Source: Gottfriedia solisilvae (lineage in GTDB: Bacteria > Bacillota > Bacilli > Bacillales > Bacillaceae_G). Taken from it: a stretch of DNA of 64,000 nucleotides. A program made the position numbers and the translations under genes. Positions 16,285 to 26,635 of the stretch are shown here, piece after piece; within the stretch, counting starts at the first letter, position 1, and each line of letters begins with the position of its first letter. Where the stretch lies: positions 682,001 to 746,000 of the forward strand of contig NZ_NETJ01000003.1 of the NCBI RefSeq assembly GCF_002128405.1, given 5' to 3'. Under the pieces are notes generated by a model, which ran no database searches, was not told where the DNA came from, and saw nothing but the letters and a program-made list of their open reading frames with translations.

Positions 16285-16740
16285 ATGAAATTACGCTCAC
16301 CAATGCCAGAATTAAACGGTGCGACAGCAGTTTTAAATAAAGAAGTTCAAAAAGAGGATTTAATCGGTCAACAACCAACACTTATTCATTTTTGGTCAGT
16401 AAGTTGCCACTTATGTAAAGTAGCTATGCCAAATATTAACGCATTCCGTGATGAATATAAAGATCGTTTAAATGTTGTTAGTGTACATATGCCAAGATCT
16501 GAAGACGATTTAGATATTGATAAAATTAAAGAAGTTGCAGAAGAACATGGGATTACACAAACAATTTTAGTAGATAACCAACATACAATTACGGACGCAT
16601 TTGAAAATAAATATGTTCCATCTTATTATGTGTTTGATAAAACTGGTGCATTAAGACATTTCCAAGCTGGTGAAGGTGGAATGCCGATGCTAGAAAAGCG
16701 TGTTAACCGTGTACTAGACGAAGCAGCTAAAGTTGAATAA
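16285..16740 (+). CDS. ykuV: Thiol-disulfide oxidoreductase YkuV
   Basis: A cytoplasmic thioredoxin-fold protein of 151 residues without signal peptide. Its redox motif is C-H-L-C in 'SVSCHLCKVAMP' (about residue 40), the same unusual motif as I recall for B. subtilis YkuV. 'YVPSYYVF' carries the cis-proline. It probably keeps protein thiols reduced and may serve peroxiredoxin YkuU upstream; that partnership is inferred from gene order. ATG follows AGGAGGAAG. Confidence 0.92.
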   Translation: MKLRSPMPELNGATAVLNKEVQKEDLIGQQPTLIHFWSVSCHLCKVAMPNINAFRDEYKDRLNVVSVHMPRSEDDLDIDKIKEVAEEHGITQTILVDNQHTITDAFENKYVPSYYVFDKTGALRHFQAGEGGMPMLEKRVNRVLDEAAKVE

Positions 16741-16748
16741 ATAAGATA

Positions 16749-16777
16749 GAGAGACTTTAATGAGTCTCTTTTTTTTT
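16749..16777 (+). terminator. Terminator after ykuV
   Basis: GAGAGACT-ttaatg-AGTCTCT followed by a long T run. Confidence 0.8.
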
Positions 16778-16916
16778 GTAAAAAGTATTCGATTCTATGT
16801 AAGATTCAATGGATCTGACCTTTTAATATATAATAATAAATAGATGTAATTGTCATTTATCGGTATAATAAGGAGAATAACGATTATATCGTGGAAGTTT
16901 TTTAGGAGGAAATGTT

Positions 16917-17954
16917 TTGGAAATACAAACGATCGCAATTTTTATATTATGGTTGTTTTTATATGCCTACATGATTATTGCTTCTATTGATTTTGGCGCA
17001 GGATTTTATGCGTTTTACGCTATTTCAAGAAAAGAAGAGCCTAAATTGATTGGATTGATAAATAGTCATTTATCATCTATCTGGGAATTGGCCACATTAT
17101 TTTTTATTTTCTTCTTTGTAGGTGTAGTAGGTATATTTCCTCGAGTTGCATATTATTATGGGGTGCCTCTTTTAGTACCTGGAAGTGTAGCTATGATCTT
17201 ATTAGCGATCAGGGGATCGTTTTATACGTTTCAACAATACAGTGGGAAAAAAAGCCAATATTTCTTGTTGTTATACGGAGCAACGAGCTTGTTAATACCA
17301 GTAACTTTATCTACGGTTCTAACAATATCTGAAGGCGGTTTTATTATAGAAAATGGCACAGATATTAGATTTCATCCAATAAAACTAATTACGAACTTTT
17401 ATTCTTTATCTGTTATGCTATTAGCTGTATGTTCGGTATTGTTTATCAGTGCGATGTTTTTAATTTACTCTGCAAAACTAGTAAACGATTCTGAGTCCGA
17501 AATAAAATTAAGGAAATATGTTCTTGTATGGTCGGTACCAACAATATTTTCAAGTATCATCGTATTTGCATCTATGAAGCTACATAATAGTGTTCACTTT
17601 GAAAGAATGCACAATGTTTGGGAATATTTTTTAATTTCACTAATTTGTTTTGGAATTGCGATTACACTCATTATAAAAAGAAAGCGATATGGCTTAGCTT
17701 TTATATTAGTGTTGATGCAATATTTCTTTGCGTTTTTTGGCTACGGAGTCAGTCATATGCCTTTTATACTGTATCCTTATCTTAGAATTGAAACAAGTTT
17801 TGCAAAAAGTAGTTTGGCTTTCATATTAATTGTTTTCTTTGTGTTATTTCTATTGATCATTACAATTTATTTTATCTTCTTAATGATGAATAAACCGCTT
17901 TTCATGAGACTATATTTGAAAAATAATGAAAAAAATAACATATCTGAGAAATGA
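16917..17954 (+). CDS. CydB-like cytochrome bd oxidase subunit II (orphan)
   Basis: A 345-residue membrane protein with about eight or nine hydrophobic segments. The N-terminal 'IDFGAGFY' inside helix 1, 'SSIWELATLFFIFFFVG' (helix 2) and 'IRGSFYTFQQ' (about residue 98) match the CydB/AppB pattern. CydB normally forms the quinol oxidase with the heme-bearing subunit CydA, but no cydA or cydCD lies beside it. It starts at TTG 16917 behind AGGAGG. It could be a diverged partner of a distant CydA or a protein with a different role. It is absent from this spot in B. subtilis. Confidence 0.75.
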   Translation: MEIQTIAIFILWLFLYAYMIIASIDFGAGFYAFYAISRKEEPKLIGLINSHLSSIWELATLFFIFFFVGVVGIFPRVAYYYGVPLLVPGSVAMILLAIRGSFYTFQQYSGKKSQYFLLLYGATSLLIPVTLSTVLTISEGGFIIENGTDIRFHPIKLITNFYSLSVMLLAVCSVLFISAMFLIYSAKLVNDSESEIKLRKYVLVWSVPTIFSSIIVFASMKLHNSVHFERMHNVWEYFLISLICFGIAITLIIKRKRYGLAFILVLMQYFFAFFGYGVSHMPFILYPYLRIETSFAKSSLAFILIVFFVLFLLIITIYFIFLMMNKPLFMRLYLKNNEKNNISEK

Positions 17955-18043
17955 AAATGAAGCTCACGATTTTATTAACGGCTATCTTTATAAAGAGCAT
18001 ATAAAATACTAAATCTAACTTTAAATAACAAAATAAGCACGAT

Positions 18044-18086
18044 AAAGGGGGCTCATCAGTCAATATGACTTGAAACGCCCTTTTTT
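18044..18086 (+). terminator. Terminator after the cydB-like gene
   Basis: AAAGGGgGcTCAtCAGTCA pairs imperfectly with TGACTTGAaaCGCCCTTT, followed by T6. Confidence 0.65.
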
Positions 18087-18231
18087 AATTTATATATCGA
18101 TTAAATCACTGCTTTAATATCCACAACAGGCTACAAGGGGTCATAGAGCCAGAGCAGAGTCTTATAACTATACAAGGTCACATCTAGAGCGTTAGATGCA
18201 CTACTACACCCACAAATGAATGTAGAAATAA

Positions 18232-18272
18232 AAAATGGCAACTAATTAATCGATTAATTAGTTGCCATTTCG
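18232..18272 (-). terminator. Terminator of rpoY-rnjA
   Basis: AATGGCAACTAATTAAT pairs perfectly with ATTAATTAGTTGCCATT, followed on the minus strand by a T run. It lies 29 nt after the rnjA stop. Confidence 0.85.
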
Positions 18273-18300
18273 TATATTGTTTCATTATCGCTTGTATGAT

Positions 18301-19968
18301 TTATACTTCCATAATAATTGGAAGAATCATTGGTTTACGCTTTGTTTTTTCGTAAAGGAATGGAGATAATGTGTCAGTAATTTCGTTTTTAATTTCAGAC
18401 CATTGAGATGTTTTGCGATCCATTATTTTATTTAAATGAGCAGAAATCATTGCTTGTGCCTCATTAATTAAATCGCCACTTTCTCTCATGTAGACAAAAC
18501 CACGTGAAATAATATCAGGTCCAGCAGAAATTTTAAATTCTTTCATATCAATGCTTACTACAACAATAACAAGACCTTCTTCAGAAAGGATTCTTCTGTC
18601 GCGTAAAACGATATTTCCGATATCACCGATTCCGCTTCCATCAATATACACATTGCCTGATGGTACTTTACCAGCAACCATCGCTTCATCAGAACGTAGG
18701 GCTAATACTTCACCGTTATCCATGATAAAACAGTTTTCTTCAGGTACACCACAGTCCATTGCTAGTTTAGCATGCATACGTTGCATTCTATATTCACCAT
18801 GGATTGGCATGAAGTATTTTGGTTTCATTAAACGAAGCATAAGCTTTTGTTCTTCTTGTCCACCATGACCGCTTGTGTGAATATCATTTAATGAACCGTG
18901 AATTACTTCTGCGCCTGCGCGGTATAGAAGATTGATTGTACGGTTTACGCTCATTGTATTACCTGGGATTGGTGAAGATGAAAATACAACTGTATCTCCA
19001 GGGATAATTTGAATTTGACGGTGTGTACCGTTTGCAATTCTAGATAGCGCTGCCATTGGTTCACCTTGGCTACCAGTACATAAGATAACAATTTGATTCG
19101 CAGGAATTCGATTGATTTGCTGTGCATCAATAAAAGTATCTTTTGGACATTTGATATAACCTAAGTCATGACCGATGTCTATATTAGCTTCCATACTACG
19201 ACCGAAAACTGCTATTTTACGACCTGTAGCAATCGCAGCTTCAACAACTTGTTGAAGACGGTGGATGTTTGAAGCGAATGTAGCAAAAATGATACGACCA
19301 TCAACCTTACGGAAAATTTCATTGATCGTGTCACCAACTTTGCGTTCAGACATCGTGAAGTGAGAAACCTCACTGTTTGTACTATCAGAAAGTAAGCATA
19401 AAACGCCATCTTTTCCGATTTCAGCCATCTTTGTTAAATTAGCTGAATCTCCAACTGGTGTGAAATCAAATTTAAAATCTCCAGTATGAACAACTTGTCC
19501 TTGAGGAGTTTTAACGACAATACCATAACAATCAGGAATACTATGTGTAGTACGGTAAAACGTAACACTAGTTTTTCTAAATTTAATGATGTCATCTTCT
19601 TTAATTTCTATTAATTTAGCTTTACGTAATAAACCATGCTCTTCAAGTTTATTTTTGATTAAAGCTAAAGCAAGTTTACCACCATAAATTGGTATATTTA
19701 ATTCTCTTAATAAATATGGAATACCACCAATGTGATCTTCATGTCCGTGAGTGATAAATAAACCTTTAATTTTTTCCTCATTTCGAACTAAATAGGAATA
19801 ATCAGGAATTACATAGTCTATCCCTAATAGCTCATCTTCAGGGAACTTGATGCCGGCATCGATTAATATAATTTCATCTTGGTATTGTACTGCGTATGTA
19901 TTTTTTCCAATTTCCCCTAAGCCACCTAGTGCGAATACGGCAGCTTGATCATTTTTAAGAAATTTCAT
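18301..19968 (-). CDS. rnjA: Ribonuclease J1
   Basis: RNase J1 is the main 5'-3' exonuclease and an endonuclease of Firmicute RNA decay. The 555 residues equal the B. subtilis length. The metallo-beta-lactamase core has '[10 protein letters not shown]' (about 73-82) and 'HTGDFKFD' (about 162), and the beta-CASP part has 'GRSMEANI' and '[11 protein letters not shown]'. 'HGEYRM' (about 390) is the beta-CASP histidine block. The start ATG is 4 nt after the rpoY stop, with its ribosome site in the end of rpoY, so the two are co-transcribed and probably coupled. Confidence 0.97.
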   Translation of the reverse strand: MKFLKNDQAAVFALGGLGEIGKNTYAVQYQDEIILIDAGIKFPEDELLGIDYVIPDYSYLVRNEEKIKGLFITHGHEDHIGGIPYLLRELNIPIYGGKLALALIKNKLEEHGLLRKAKLIEIKEDDIIKFRKTSVTFYRTTHSIPDCYGIVVKTPQGQVVHTGDFKFDFTPVGDSANLTKMAEIGKDGVLCLLSDSTNSEVSHFTMSERKVGDTINEIFRKVDGRIIFATFASNIHRLQQVVEAAIATGRKIAVFGRSMEANIDIGHDLGYIKCPKDTFIDAQQINRIPANQIVILCTGSQGEPMAALSRIANGTHRQIQIIPGDTVVFSSSPIPGNTMSVNRTINLLYRAGAEVIHGSLNDIHTSGHGGQEEQKLMLRLMKPKYFMPIHGEYRMQRMHAKLAMDCGVPEENCFIMDNGEVLALRSDEAMVAGKVPSGNVYIDGSGIGDIGNIVLRDRRILSEEGLVIVVVSIDMKEFKISAGPDIISRGFVYMRESGDLINEAQAMISAHLNKIMDRKTSQWSEIKNEITDTLSPFLYEKTKRKPMILPIIMEV

Positions 19969-19972
19969 AAGT

Positions 19973-20185
19973 TTACACTAACTCCAAAACTTTAAAGTTT
20001 TCACTTTGTTTTTCAAATTCAAGATGAGCACCGGTTAAAGCTTGAACAAGCTCAATATTATAATTGAAAGGTAATAATTTCGCACGAACTTCTCTTTCAC
20101 TCTCTGCTTCAACATAAACCGTCTTTGTTTTTTCTCTTACAGGCGCTTCTAAAAGCACTTCCTGATAGTATACTTTAAAAATCAT
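19973..20185 (-). CDS. rpoY: RNA polymerase epsilon subunit
   Basis: A 70-residue protein of the RpoY (YkzG, DUF1447) family, the small epsilon subunit of Firmicute RNA polymerase. 'MIFKVYYQ' at the start and '[12 protein letters not shown]' in the middle are characteristic. It always pairs with rnjA in Bacilli, as here. ATG 20183-20185 follows AGGAGAG. A sigma-A-like promoter lies at 20222-20250. Confidence 0.93.
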   Translation of the reverse strand: MIFKVYYQEVLLEAPVREKTKTVYVEAESEREVRAKLLPFNYNIELVQALTGAHLEFEKQSENFKVLELV

Positions 20186-20221
20186 TTAAATCTCTCCTTG
20201 TCAATTCTCTATCTTCTCAAT

Positions 20222-20250
20222 ATTATAAGGGATTTCCATTATATTTTCAT
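20222..20250 (-). promoter_or_regulatory. Probable sigma-A promoter of rpoY-rnjA
   Basis: On the minus strand, ATGAAA (complement of 20245-20250), a 17-nt spacer, then a perfect TATAAT (complement of 20222-20227). The -35 is weak, so the call is moderate. Confidence 0.45.
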
Positions 20251-20280
20251 TCTTTTTATTGCATATTGCTTAAATTAGGC

Positions 20281-20379
20281 TCATTTTAAAAATTTATTTG
20301 AAATTATAGAGATATATTTCTTCTTTTTTAATAATTGTTTTAGCCGTTTTTTTAATTTATTTCTAAGTCTTCTTAACAT
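20281..20379 (-). CDS. Putative 32-aa cationic micropeptide
   Basis: ATG 20377-20379 lies 8 nt after a GGAGG and opens a 32-codon frame ending TGA at 20281-20283. The product begins 'MLRRLRNKLKKRLKQLLKKK' and ends in a mildly hydrophobic tail. It would form a strongly basic amphipathic helix with Leu on one face. It lies upstream of rpoY and divergent from the EamA gene. A-rich DNA naturally encodes Lys, so chance is a real alternative; the ribosome site is the main support. Confidence 0.4.
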   Translation of the reverse strand: MLRRLRNKLKKRLKQLLKKKKYISIISNKFLK

Positions 20380-20535
20380 TAGTTTTGCCTCCATTACTCG
20401 AAATTAAACTCGTATGTAACGAACACGGACATTGGATAAATTATGTATAGTATTTAACGAAAGTACATTTTCATACAATATAGTGGAAAAAGGAGATAAA
20501 ATAAAGGTTATCTAACATATTAAGGAGAGAATGCT

Positions 20536-21444
20536 GTGAAGAAATTATATGTCGCCTTATTTTTACTAAGCATTATTTGGAGTACTTCATTTTTATTTAT
20601 AAAGCTATTATTAAATGATATTAGCCCTGAGGGAATCGTATTTTATCGATGCTTTTTCGGGGCAATCACCTTATTAATCATCATGCTAATAAAAAAAGTA
20701 AGGATTGATTTTAAAAATTTACCTAAAACGGGCTTACTCATTGCAATATCGCTTTTTAATCATGCGATACCATGGTTATTCCTATCTTTCAGTGAAACGC
20801 ATCTTCAAAGTAATGAAGCAGCAATCCTAAATGCATTTACACCTATAGCAACACTGGTAATTGGAATTTTTTTCTTCTCGCAAAAAATTGTTTCAAAACA
20901 GTGGATTGGACTTTTCGTAGGAATTATAGGATTAATGATTATGATGAATATCAAACTATCAACAATCTTTTCCAATAATATATATTATTCTTTGTTAATG
21001 ATTTTTGTTACTTTCTGTTATGGGCTTGGTTCACATTTAACAAAAAAATATCTTCAAAAAATAGATGTATTAATCGTGTCATTTTTAACGCTTGGCATTT
21101 CAGCCTTTTTCGGCTTTATTTATATGGTACTTGCTGGGAAGGGTACAGTTAAACCGTTTGTAAACATTGAAGTATTCGGTGGAATTCTAGGTCTTGGCGT
21201 ACTGTGTTCTGGCTTGGCATATTTATTATTTTATTATATGGTTAAAGAGGGTAGTGCAGAATTTGCGACAATGGTAACTTATATTGTTCCAGTTTTTGCG
21301 TCTATCTGGGGATTCTTCTTTTTAAATGAACCATTAACGATTAAAATGGTTGCTGGATTACTAATTGTATTATTAGGCGTGTTTATTACAAATAGTAAGA
21401 AAACTACGAAGATCAAAAACAAAAATGCAAATGCGGCTTCATAA
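20536..21444 (+). CDS. EamA-family (DMT) transporter
   Basis: A 302-residue inner-membrane protein with ten predicted helices in two EamA repeats (about 5-135 and 150-285). 'SIIWSTSFLFIKLLL' at the start and 'PVFASIWGFFFLNEPL' near the end are the family hallmarks. Members export metabolites or amino acids; the substrate cannot be read from the sequence. It starts at GTG 20536 behind AAGGAGAG. ykrA begins 17 nt after its stop, so they probably share a transcript. Confidence 0.88.
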   Translation: MKKLYVALFLLSIIWSTSFLFIKLLLNDISPEGIVFYRCFFGAITLLIIMLIKKVRIDFKNLPKTGLLIAISLFNHAIPWLFLSFSETHLQSNEAAILNAFTPIATLVIGIFFFSQKIVSKQWIGLFVGIIGLMIMMNIKLSTIFSNNIYYSLLMIFVTFCYGLGSHLTKKYLQKIDVLIVSFLTLGISAFFGFIYMVLAGKGTVKPFVNIEVFGGILGLGVLCSGLAYLLFYYMVKEGSAEFATMVTYIVPVFASIWGFFFLNEPLTIKMVAGLLIVLLGVFITNSKKTTKIKNKNANAAS

Positions 21445-21460
21445 GTAAGGAGAGAAGAAT

Positions 21461-22234
21461 ATGTCAAAACCAATCGTATTTTTTGATATAGATGGCACAA
21501 TTTTAAATCATGAAAAACAGATTCCAAAGAGCACAAAAGAGGCAATTTTTGAGCTCCAAAATAGAGATGTACATGTAGCAATCGCAACAGGAAGAGCACC
21601 ATTTATGTTTAAAGAGTTAAGAGAAGAATTAAACATTAATAGTTTTGTCAGCTTAAACGGTCAGTATGCTGAATTTGAAGGGGAAACAATTCATAAGCAT
21701 GCTTTACATTCAGAACAGCTTCACCTATTTACAGAAAGAGCTAATGAATTAAATATCCCACTTGTTTACTTAAATAACGAAACGATGAAAGCTTCCATTG
21801 ATGCACATCCACATATTCTTGAAGCTATGACTTCAATAAAAATGAATCATCCAGAAGTACAAAGTGATTTTTATCATGGTCGTGATATTTATCAAGTTCT
21901 ACTTTTCTGTGAGGAACATGAAGAGACTAAATTAACAAATGGATTTGAACAATTTAATTTTATTCGTTGGCATGATTATTCTTCAGATGTATTACCGATT
22001 GGTGGATCAAAGGCAAATGGTATACAACAAATGGTTAACCATTTAGGAATAGATATGAAGAATGTATTTGCATTCGGTGATGGATTAAATGATTTAGAAA
22101 TGATTGAAAATGTAGGTACTGGTATAGCAATGGGGAATGCAGTTGAACCCCTAAAAAAATTAGCTAATCATATTACTTCTAGTGTAGAAGAAGATGGTAT
22201 TTTAAAAGGATTAAAGTGGGCTGGATTACTATAA
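21461..22234 (+). CDS. ykrA: HAD-family Cof-type phosphatase YkrA
   Basis: A haloacid-dehalogenase phosphatase of 257 residues, the B. subtilis YkrA length. Motif I 'FFDIDGTIL' (about 6-14) carries the nucleophile Asp, 'IATGRAP' is motif II and 'FGDGLNDLEMI' (about 205-215) is motif IV. An inserted alpha/beta cap (about 80-180) marks the Cof type, which usually acts on small sugar phosphates or nucleotides. The substrate is unknown. ATG follows AAGGAGAG; defB lies convergent after it as in B. subtilis. Confidence 0.9.
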   Translation: MSKPIVFFDIDGTILNHEKQIPKSTKEAIFELQNRDVHVAIATGRAPFMFKELREELNINSFVSLNGQYAEFEGETIHKHALHSEQLHLFTERANELNIPLVYLNNETMKASIDAHPHILEAMTSIKMNHPEVQSDFYHGRDIYQVLLFCEEHEETKLTNGFEQFNFIRWHDYSSDVLPIGGSKANGIQQMVNHLGIDMKNVFAFGDGLNDLEMIENVGTGIAMGNAVEPLKKLANHITSSVEEDGILKGLKWAGLL

Positions 22235-22236
22235 AT

Positions 22237-22277
22237 AAAAAAAGCAGAATTTCGCTAGTGCGATTTCTGCTTTTTTA
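22237..22277 (+). terminator. Bidirectional terminator between ykrA and defB
   Basis: AAAAAAGCAGAAtTTCGC pairs with GCGAtTTCTGCTTTTTT around a 4-nt loop. Confidence 0.85.
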
Positions 22278-22288
22278 TTTTATCTAAA

Positions 22289-22846
22289 CTAGTTTCTTTC
22301 CAATGGAGCGGCCCCTTCAGGAGCAGAAAAAGGATTATTTTTATTAATACGATCATAAAACATAATGCCATTTAAGTGATCAATTTCATGTTGAAAGCAA
22401 ATTGCTGGTAATCCCTTTAATCGTATTTTTACTTCACCTAATCTAGTATCAAAACCTGTAACTGTAATCCTAGCGTATCTCGGAACATACCCTTGAACAT
22501 CGCGGTCAACTGATAAGCAACCTTCTCCTGTAGATAAATATACTTCCTCAACAGAATGACTAATAATTTTAGGGTTTAATAAGGCATAACTGAATAAATT
22601 ACCTTGTAAATCAGTTACATGTACACCAATCGCTCTTTTTAAAATGCCAATTTGGGGCGCAGCTAAACCAATCCCGGAACGTAAACTGTACTCTCTCGAT
22701 ATTTCAGGATCCTGACTGTTAATAACATATTCCAATAAAGAATTTGCTAAGTTGATATCTTCAATACTTGGCGGTAAATTTACTTCCGTTGATACTTCCC
22801 TTAATCTAGGGTCACCTTCACGGATAATATCTTTCATTGTAATCAA
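22289..22846 (-). CDS. defB: Peptide deformylase DefB
   Basis: Removes the formyl group from nascent proteins. The 185 residues include all three signature motifs: 'GIGLAAPQIG' (about 63), 'EGCLSVD' (about 108) and 'QHEIDHLNG' (about 152), giving Cys and two His metal ligands. The insert-bearing N-terminal part is typical of Gram-positive type 2 enzymes. It starts at TTG 22844-22846 behind AGGAGTGAG; the 'MITM' N-terminus is as I recall for B. subtilis YkrB. Monocistronic. Confidence 0.95.
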   Translation of the reverse strand: MITMKDIIREGDPRLREVSTEVNLPPSIEDINLANSLLEYVINSQDPEISREYSLRSGIGLAAPQIGILKRAIGVHVTDLQGNLFSYALLNPKIISHSVEEVYLSTGEGCLSVDRDVQGYVPRYARITVTGFDTRLGEVKIRLKGLPAICFQHEIDHLNGIMFYDRINKNNPFSAPEGAAPLERN

Positions 22847-22959
22847 ACAATCTCACTCCTTATATTGCTTCATATTAAATTATATGTAATTTGTATTGGT
22901 AATAATAGTCTAACAAATCTTCTTTAAATTGTCAGTAAAGCAAAGATTTGAACGAAATG

Positions 22960-22988
22960 AAAAGGAGCGAATATAAACATTCGCTCCT
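22960..22988 (-). terminator. Terminator of the YjcZ-like gene
   Basis: GGAGCGAAT pairs with ATTCGCTCC around a 6-nt loop, followed on the minus strand by T4. It lies about 55 nt after the YjcZ-like stop. Confidence 0.7.
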
Positions 22989-23041
22989 AAAGTTTGTGGT
23001 TATACATAAATATAGAGTGTTTTAGTAATGAAACTAAAAAA

Positions 23042-23176
23042 TTAGTAAAGGAATGCCGCACCAACGATGATTAATAAAATGAATAGAACAACGATTAATG
23101 CGAAACCACTTCCGTAACCGCAACCGCCATATCCAGGCCCAATTCCGCCTTTACCATATCCTCCGTAACCGTACAT
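23042..23176 (-). CDS. YjcZ-family sporulation membrane peptide
   Basis: A 44-residue peptide too short for many gene finders. The first half is Gly/Tyr-rich ('[11 protein letters not shown]' and '[10 protein letters not shown]'); the second is one hydrophobic helix ('[19 protein letters not shown]'). This is the layout of the YjcZ/YjcM-type sporulation peptides common in Bacillaceae. ATG 23174-23176 follows AAAGGAGG. Likely spore-envelope location is inferred from the family. Confidence 0.85.
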   Translation of the reverse strand: MYGYGGYGKGGIGPGYGGCGYGSGFALIVVLFILLIIVGAAFLY

Positions 23177-23341
23177 AATATAACCTCCTTTTAAGGGTGT
23201 TTCCGCCAGTAGCGGATACTACAAAATATGAAAAAGGAGCTAAAGTGTGTGGGTATGTGACTATGTTTATTTTGAATACGCATAAAAAGTCAGAAAAGAT
23301 GCATGATGAACATAATACAAAAAAAATTTCAGGTGAAAATC

Positions 23342-23989
23342 ATGTATAAAAAAATAATCAGTTATTTAATGGTTTTATCATTTCTCCTTTTGGTGAACAC
23401 AGCTTGTCAATCGCAAGCTAAACAAATAGATTCTGTTATTGAAAAATTAAATAAAATAACGGCCATGGAACAACAATTCTTCAAAGCTGGTGAGCAAATT
23501 CAAGAATTAGAAATACAAGAATTAGAATGTTACGAAAAGATATTTTCATTCAAAGTAAATGAAATTGATAAAAGGCAAACTACTGCAAAAAAGGCGATCA
23601 CATTATTAAATGAAAGAAAAGGAATGATAGAAGAGGAATCAAAATTAATTCACAAGATAGACATAAAAATTGAAGAACTTCAAACAATAAACATTGAAAC
23701 AAAAGATGCTGAGTTTCGAAAAGATGTGAATGAGTTCATACTAACTTGGAAAAAAAGAACAACAAAGTATGATCAATTAAATAAGAAATATCAGGAAGCA
23801 ATTAAAATAGACCTTACAATATACAATTTACTATCTCAGAAAAAAGTTGAATTGAAAAATGTTAAGAATAAGACAAAGAACACAAACGTTGTTTATAAAG
23901 ATGTAATAAAAATAAATGATAGACTAAATCTTTATACTCAAAAATTAAATGAACAAAGAAAAGATATATATGAAAAATATGGAAAATAA
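23342..23989 (+). CDS. ykyA: YkyA-family putative cell-wall-binding lipoprotein
   Basis: A 215-residue lipoprotein. A Lys-rich N-region, a hydrophobic core and the lipobox 'VNTAC' (Cys at about 22) give a signal peptidase II site. The rest is charged coiled coil rich in Lys and Glu. B. subtilis ykyA occupies the same place before pdhA. I chose ATG 23342, behind AGGTGA; upstream starts at 23303 and 23306 would add residues before the signal peptide. Function unknown. Confidence 0.82.
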   Translation: MYKKIISYLMVLSFLLLVNTACQSQAKQIDSVIEKLNKITAMEQQFFKAGEQIQELEIQELECYEKIFSFKVNEIDKRQTTAKKAITLLNERKGMIEEESKLIHKIDIKIEELQTINIETKDAEFRKDVNEFILTWKKRTTKYDQLNKKYQEAIKIDLTIYNLLSQKKVELKNVKNKTKNTNVVYKDVIKINDRLNLYTQKLNEQRKDIYEKYGK

Positions 23990-25545
<1,556 letters not shown>

Positions 25546-25548
25546 GTC

Positions 25549-26526
25549 ATGGCGCAAATGACAATGATTCAAGCTATCACAGATGCATTACGCGTTGAAA
25601 TGAAGAATGATCCTACTGTAGTAGTATTCGGTGAGGACGTTGGAGTAAACGGTGGTGTATTCCGTGCAACTGAAGGTTTACAAGCAGAATTCGGTGAAGA
25701 GCGTATTTTCGATACACCACTTGCTGAATCAGGAATCGGTGGATTAGCAATCGGTCTTGGTATTCAAGGATTCCGTCCTGTAGCAGAAATTCAATTCTTC
25801 GGATTTTTATTCGAAATAATTGACTCAATTGCTAGTCAAGCTGCTCGTATGCGTTACCGTACTAGTGGTCGTTTTACTTCACCAATTACGTTCCGTTCTC
25901 CATTTGGTGGAGGGGTGCACACACCTGAAATGCACGCGGATAGTTTAGAAGGACTAATGGCTCAAACTCCTGGTTTAAAAGTAGTTATTCCATCAACACC
26001 TAAAGATGCAAAAGGTCTTTTAATTTCATCAATTCGTGATAATGACCCAGTTATCTATTTAGAGCACATGAAGTTATACCGTTCATTCCGTGAAGATGTA
26101 CCTGAAGGTGAATATACGATTGAATTAGGTAAAGCTGATGTTAAACGTGAAGGTAAAGATGTATCTGTATTTGCTTACGGTGCAATGGTTCACGCTGCAT
26201 TAAAAGCTGCTGAAGAATTAGAAAAAGAAGGGGTTTCAGTTGAAGTTGTAGACTTACGTACTGTTCACCCATTAGATATCGATGCAATCGTTGCATCTGT
26301 TGAGAAAACTGGCCGTGCAGTTGTTGTTCAAGAAGCACAAAAACAAGCTGGTATTGCTGCAAATGTAGTTGCTGAAATTAATGATCGTTGTATCCTTTCA
26401 TTAGAAGCACCAGTTGTACGTATTACGGCGGCTGACACTGTATTCCCATTCTCAGAAGCGGAAACTGTTTGGTTACCAAACCATAAAGATGTAGTTGAAG
26501 GTATTCAAAAAGTATTAAACTTCTAA
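25549..26526 (+). CDS. pdhB: Pyruvate dehydrogenase E1 beta
   Basis: E1 beta completes the thiamine-diphosphate site with E1 alpha. The 325 residues match B. subtilis. '[14 protein letters not shown]' (about 28), '[12 protein letters not shown]' and 'QFFGF' are typical of the transketolase-like beta chain; the C-terminal half is the conserved transketolase-C domain. ATG 25549 lies 3 nt after the pdhA stop with GGAG inside the pdhA end. Codon use is strongly biased, as for an abundant enzyme. Confidence 0.97.
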   Translation: MAQMTMIQAITDALRVEMKNDPTVVVFGEDVGVNGGVFRATEGLQAEFGEERIFDTPLAESGIGGLAIGLGIQGFRPVAEIQFFGFLFEIIDSIASQAARMRYRTSGRFTSPITFRSPFGGGVHTPEMHADSLEGLMAQTPGLKVVIPSTPKDAKGLLISSIRDNDPVIYLEHMKLYRSFREDVPEGEYTIELGKADVKREGKDVSVFAYGAMVHAALKAAEELEKEGVSVEVVDLRTVHPLDIDAIVASVEKTGRAVVVQEAQKQAGIAANVVAEINDRCILSLEAPVVRITAADTVFPFSEAETVWLPNHKDVVEGIQKVLNF

Positions 26527-26549
26527 TAAGTGTGTAACAAAAATAGCGG

Positions 26550-26581
26550 AAAGGTATTTGATGAATTCATCAATACCTTTC
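26550..26581 (+). terminator. Hairpin between pdhB and pdhC
   Basis: GGTATTtGATGAA pairs with TTCATCAATACC. No proper T run follows (TTTCTT), so it may be a weak terminator, an RNA-stability element or a processing site between the E1 and E2-E3 halves. Confidence 0.6.
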
Positions 26582-26635
26582 TTACATTATAGATGAAAGT
26601 TTAAAAATATTAACTTTGTTCGGAGGTAGAAATCT

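Larger units (their letters stand above)
17955..18300. other. Intergenic region between the cydB-like gene and rnjA
   Basis: It holds two terminators (18044-18086 and 18232-18272), listed separately. Between them, 18100-18230, there is a slightly GC-richer stretch with scattered short matches to the dispersed repeats, too weak to call. No gene seen. Confidence 0.5.

Noticed and set aside
18182-18199. Small hairpin CATCTA-gagcgt-TAGATG
   Set aside because: Six base pairs without a T run; likely chance.
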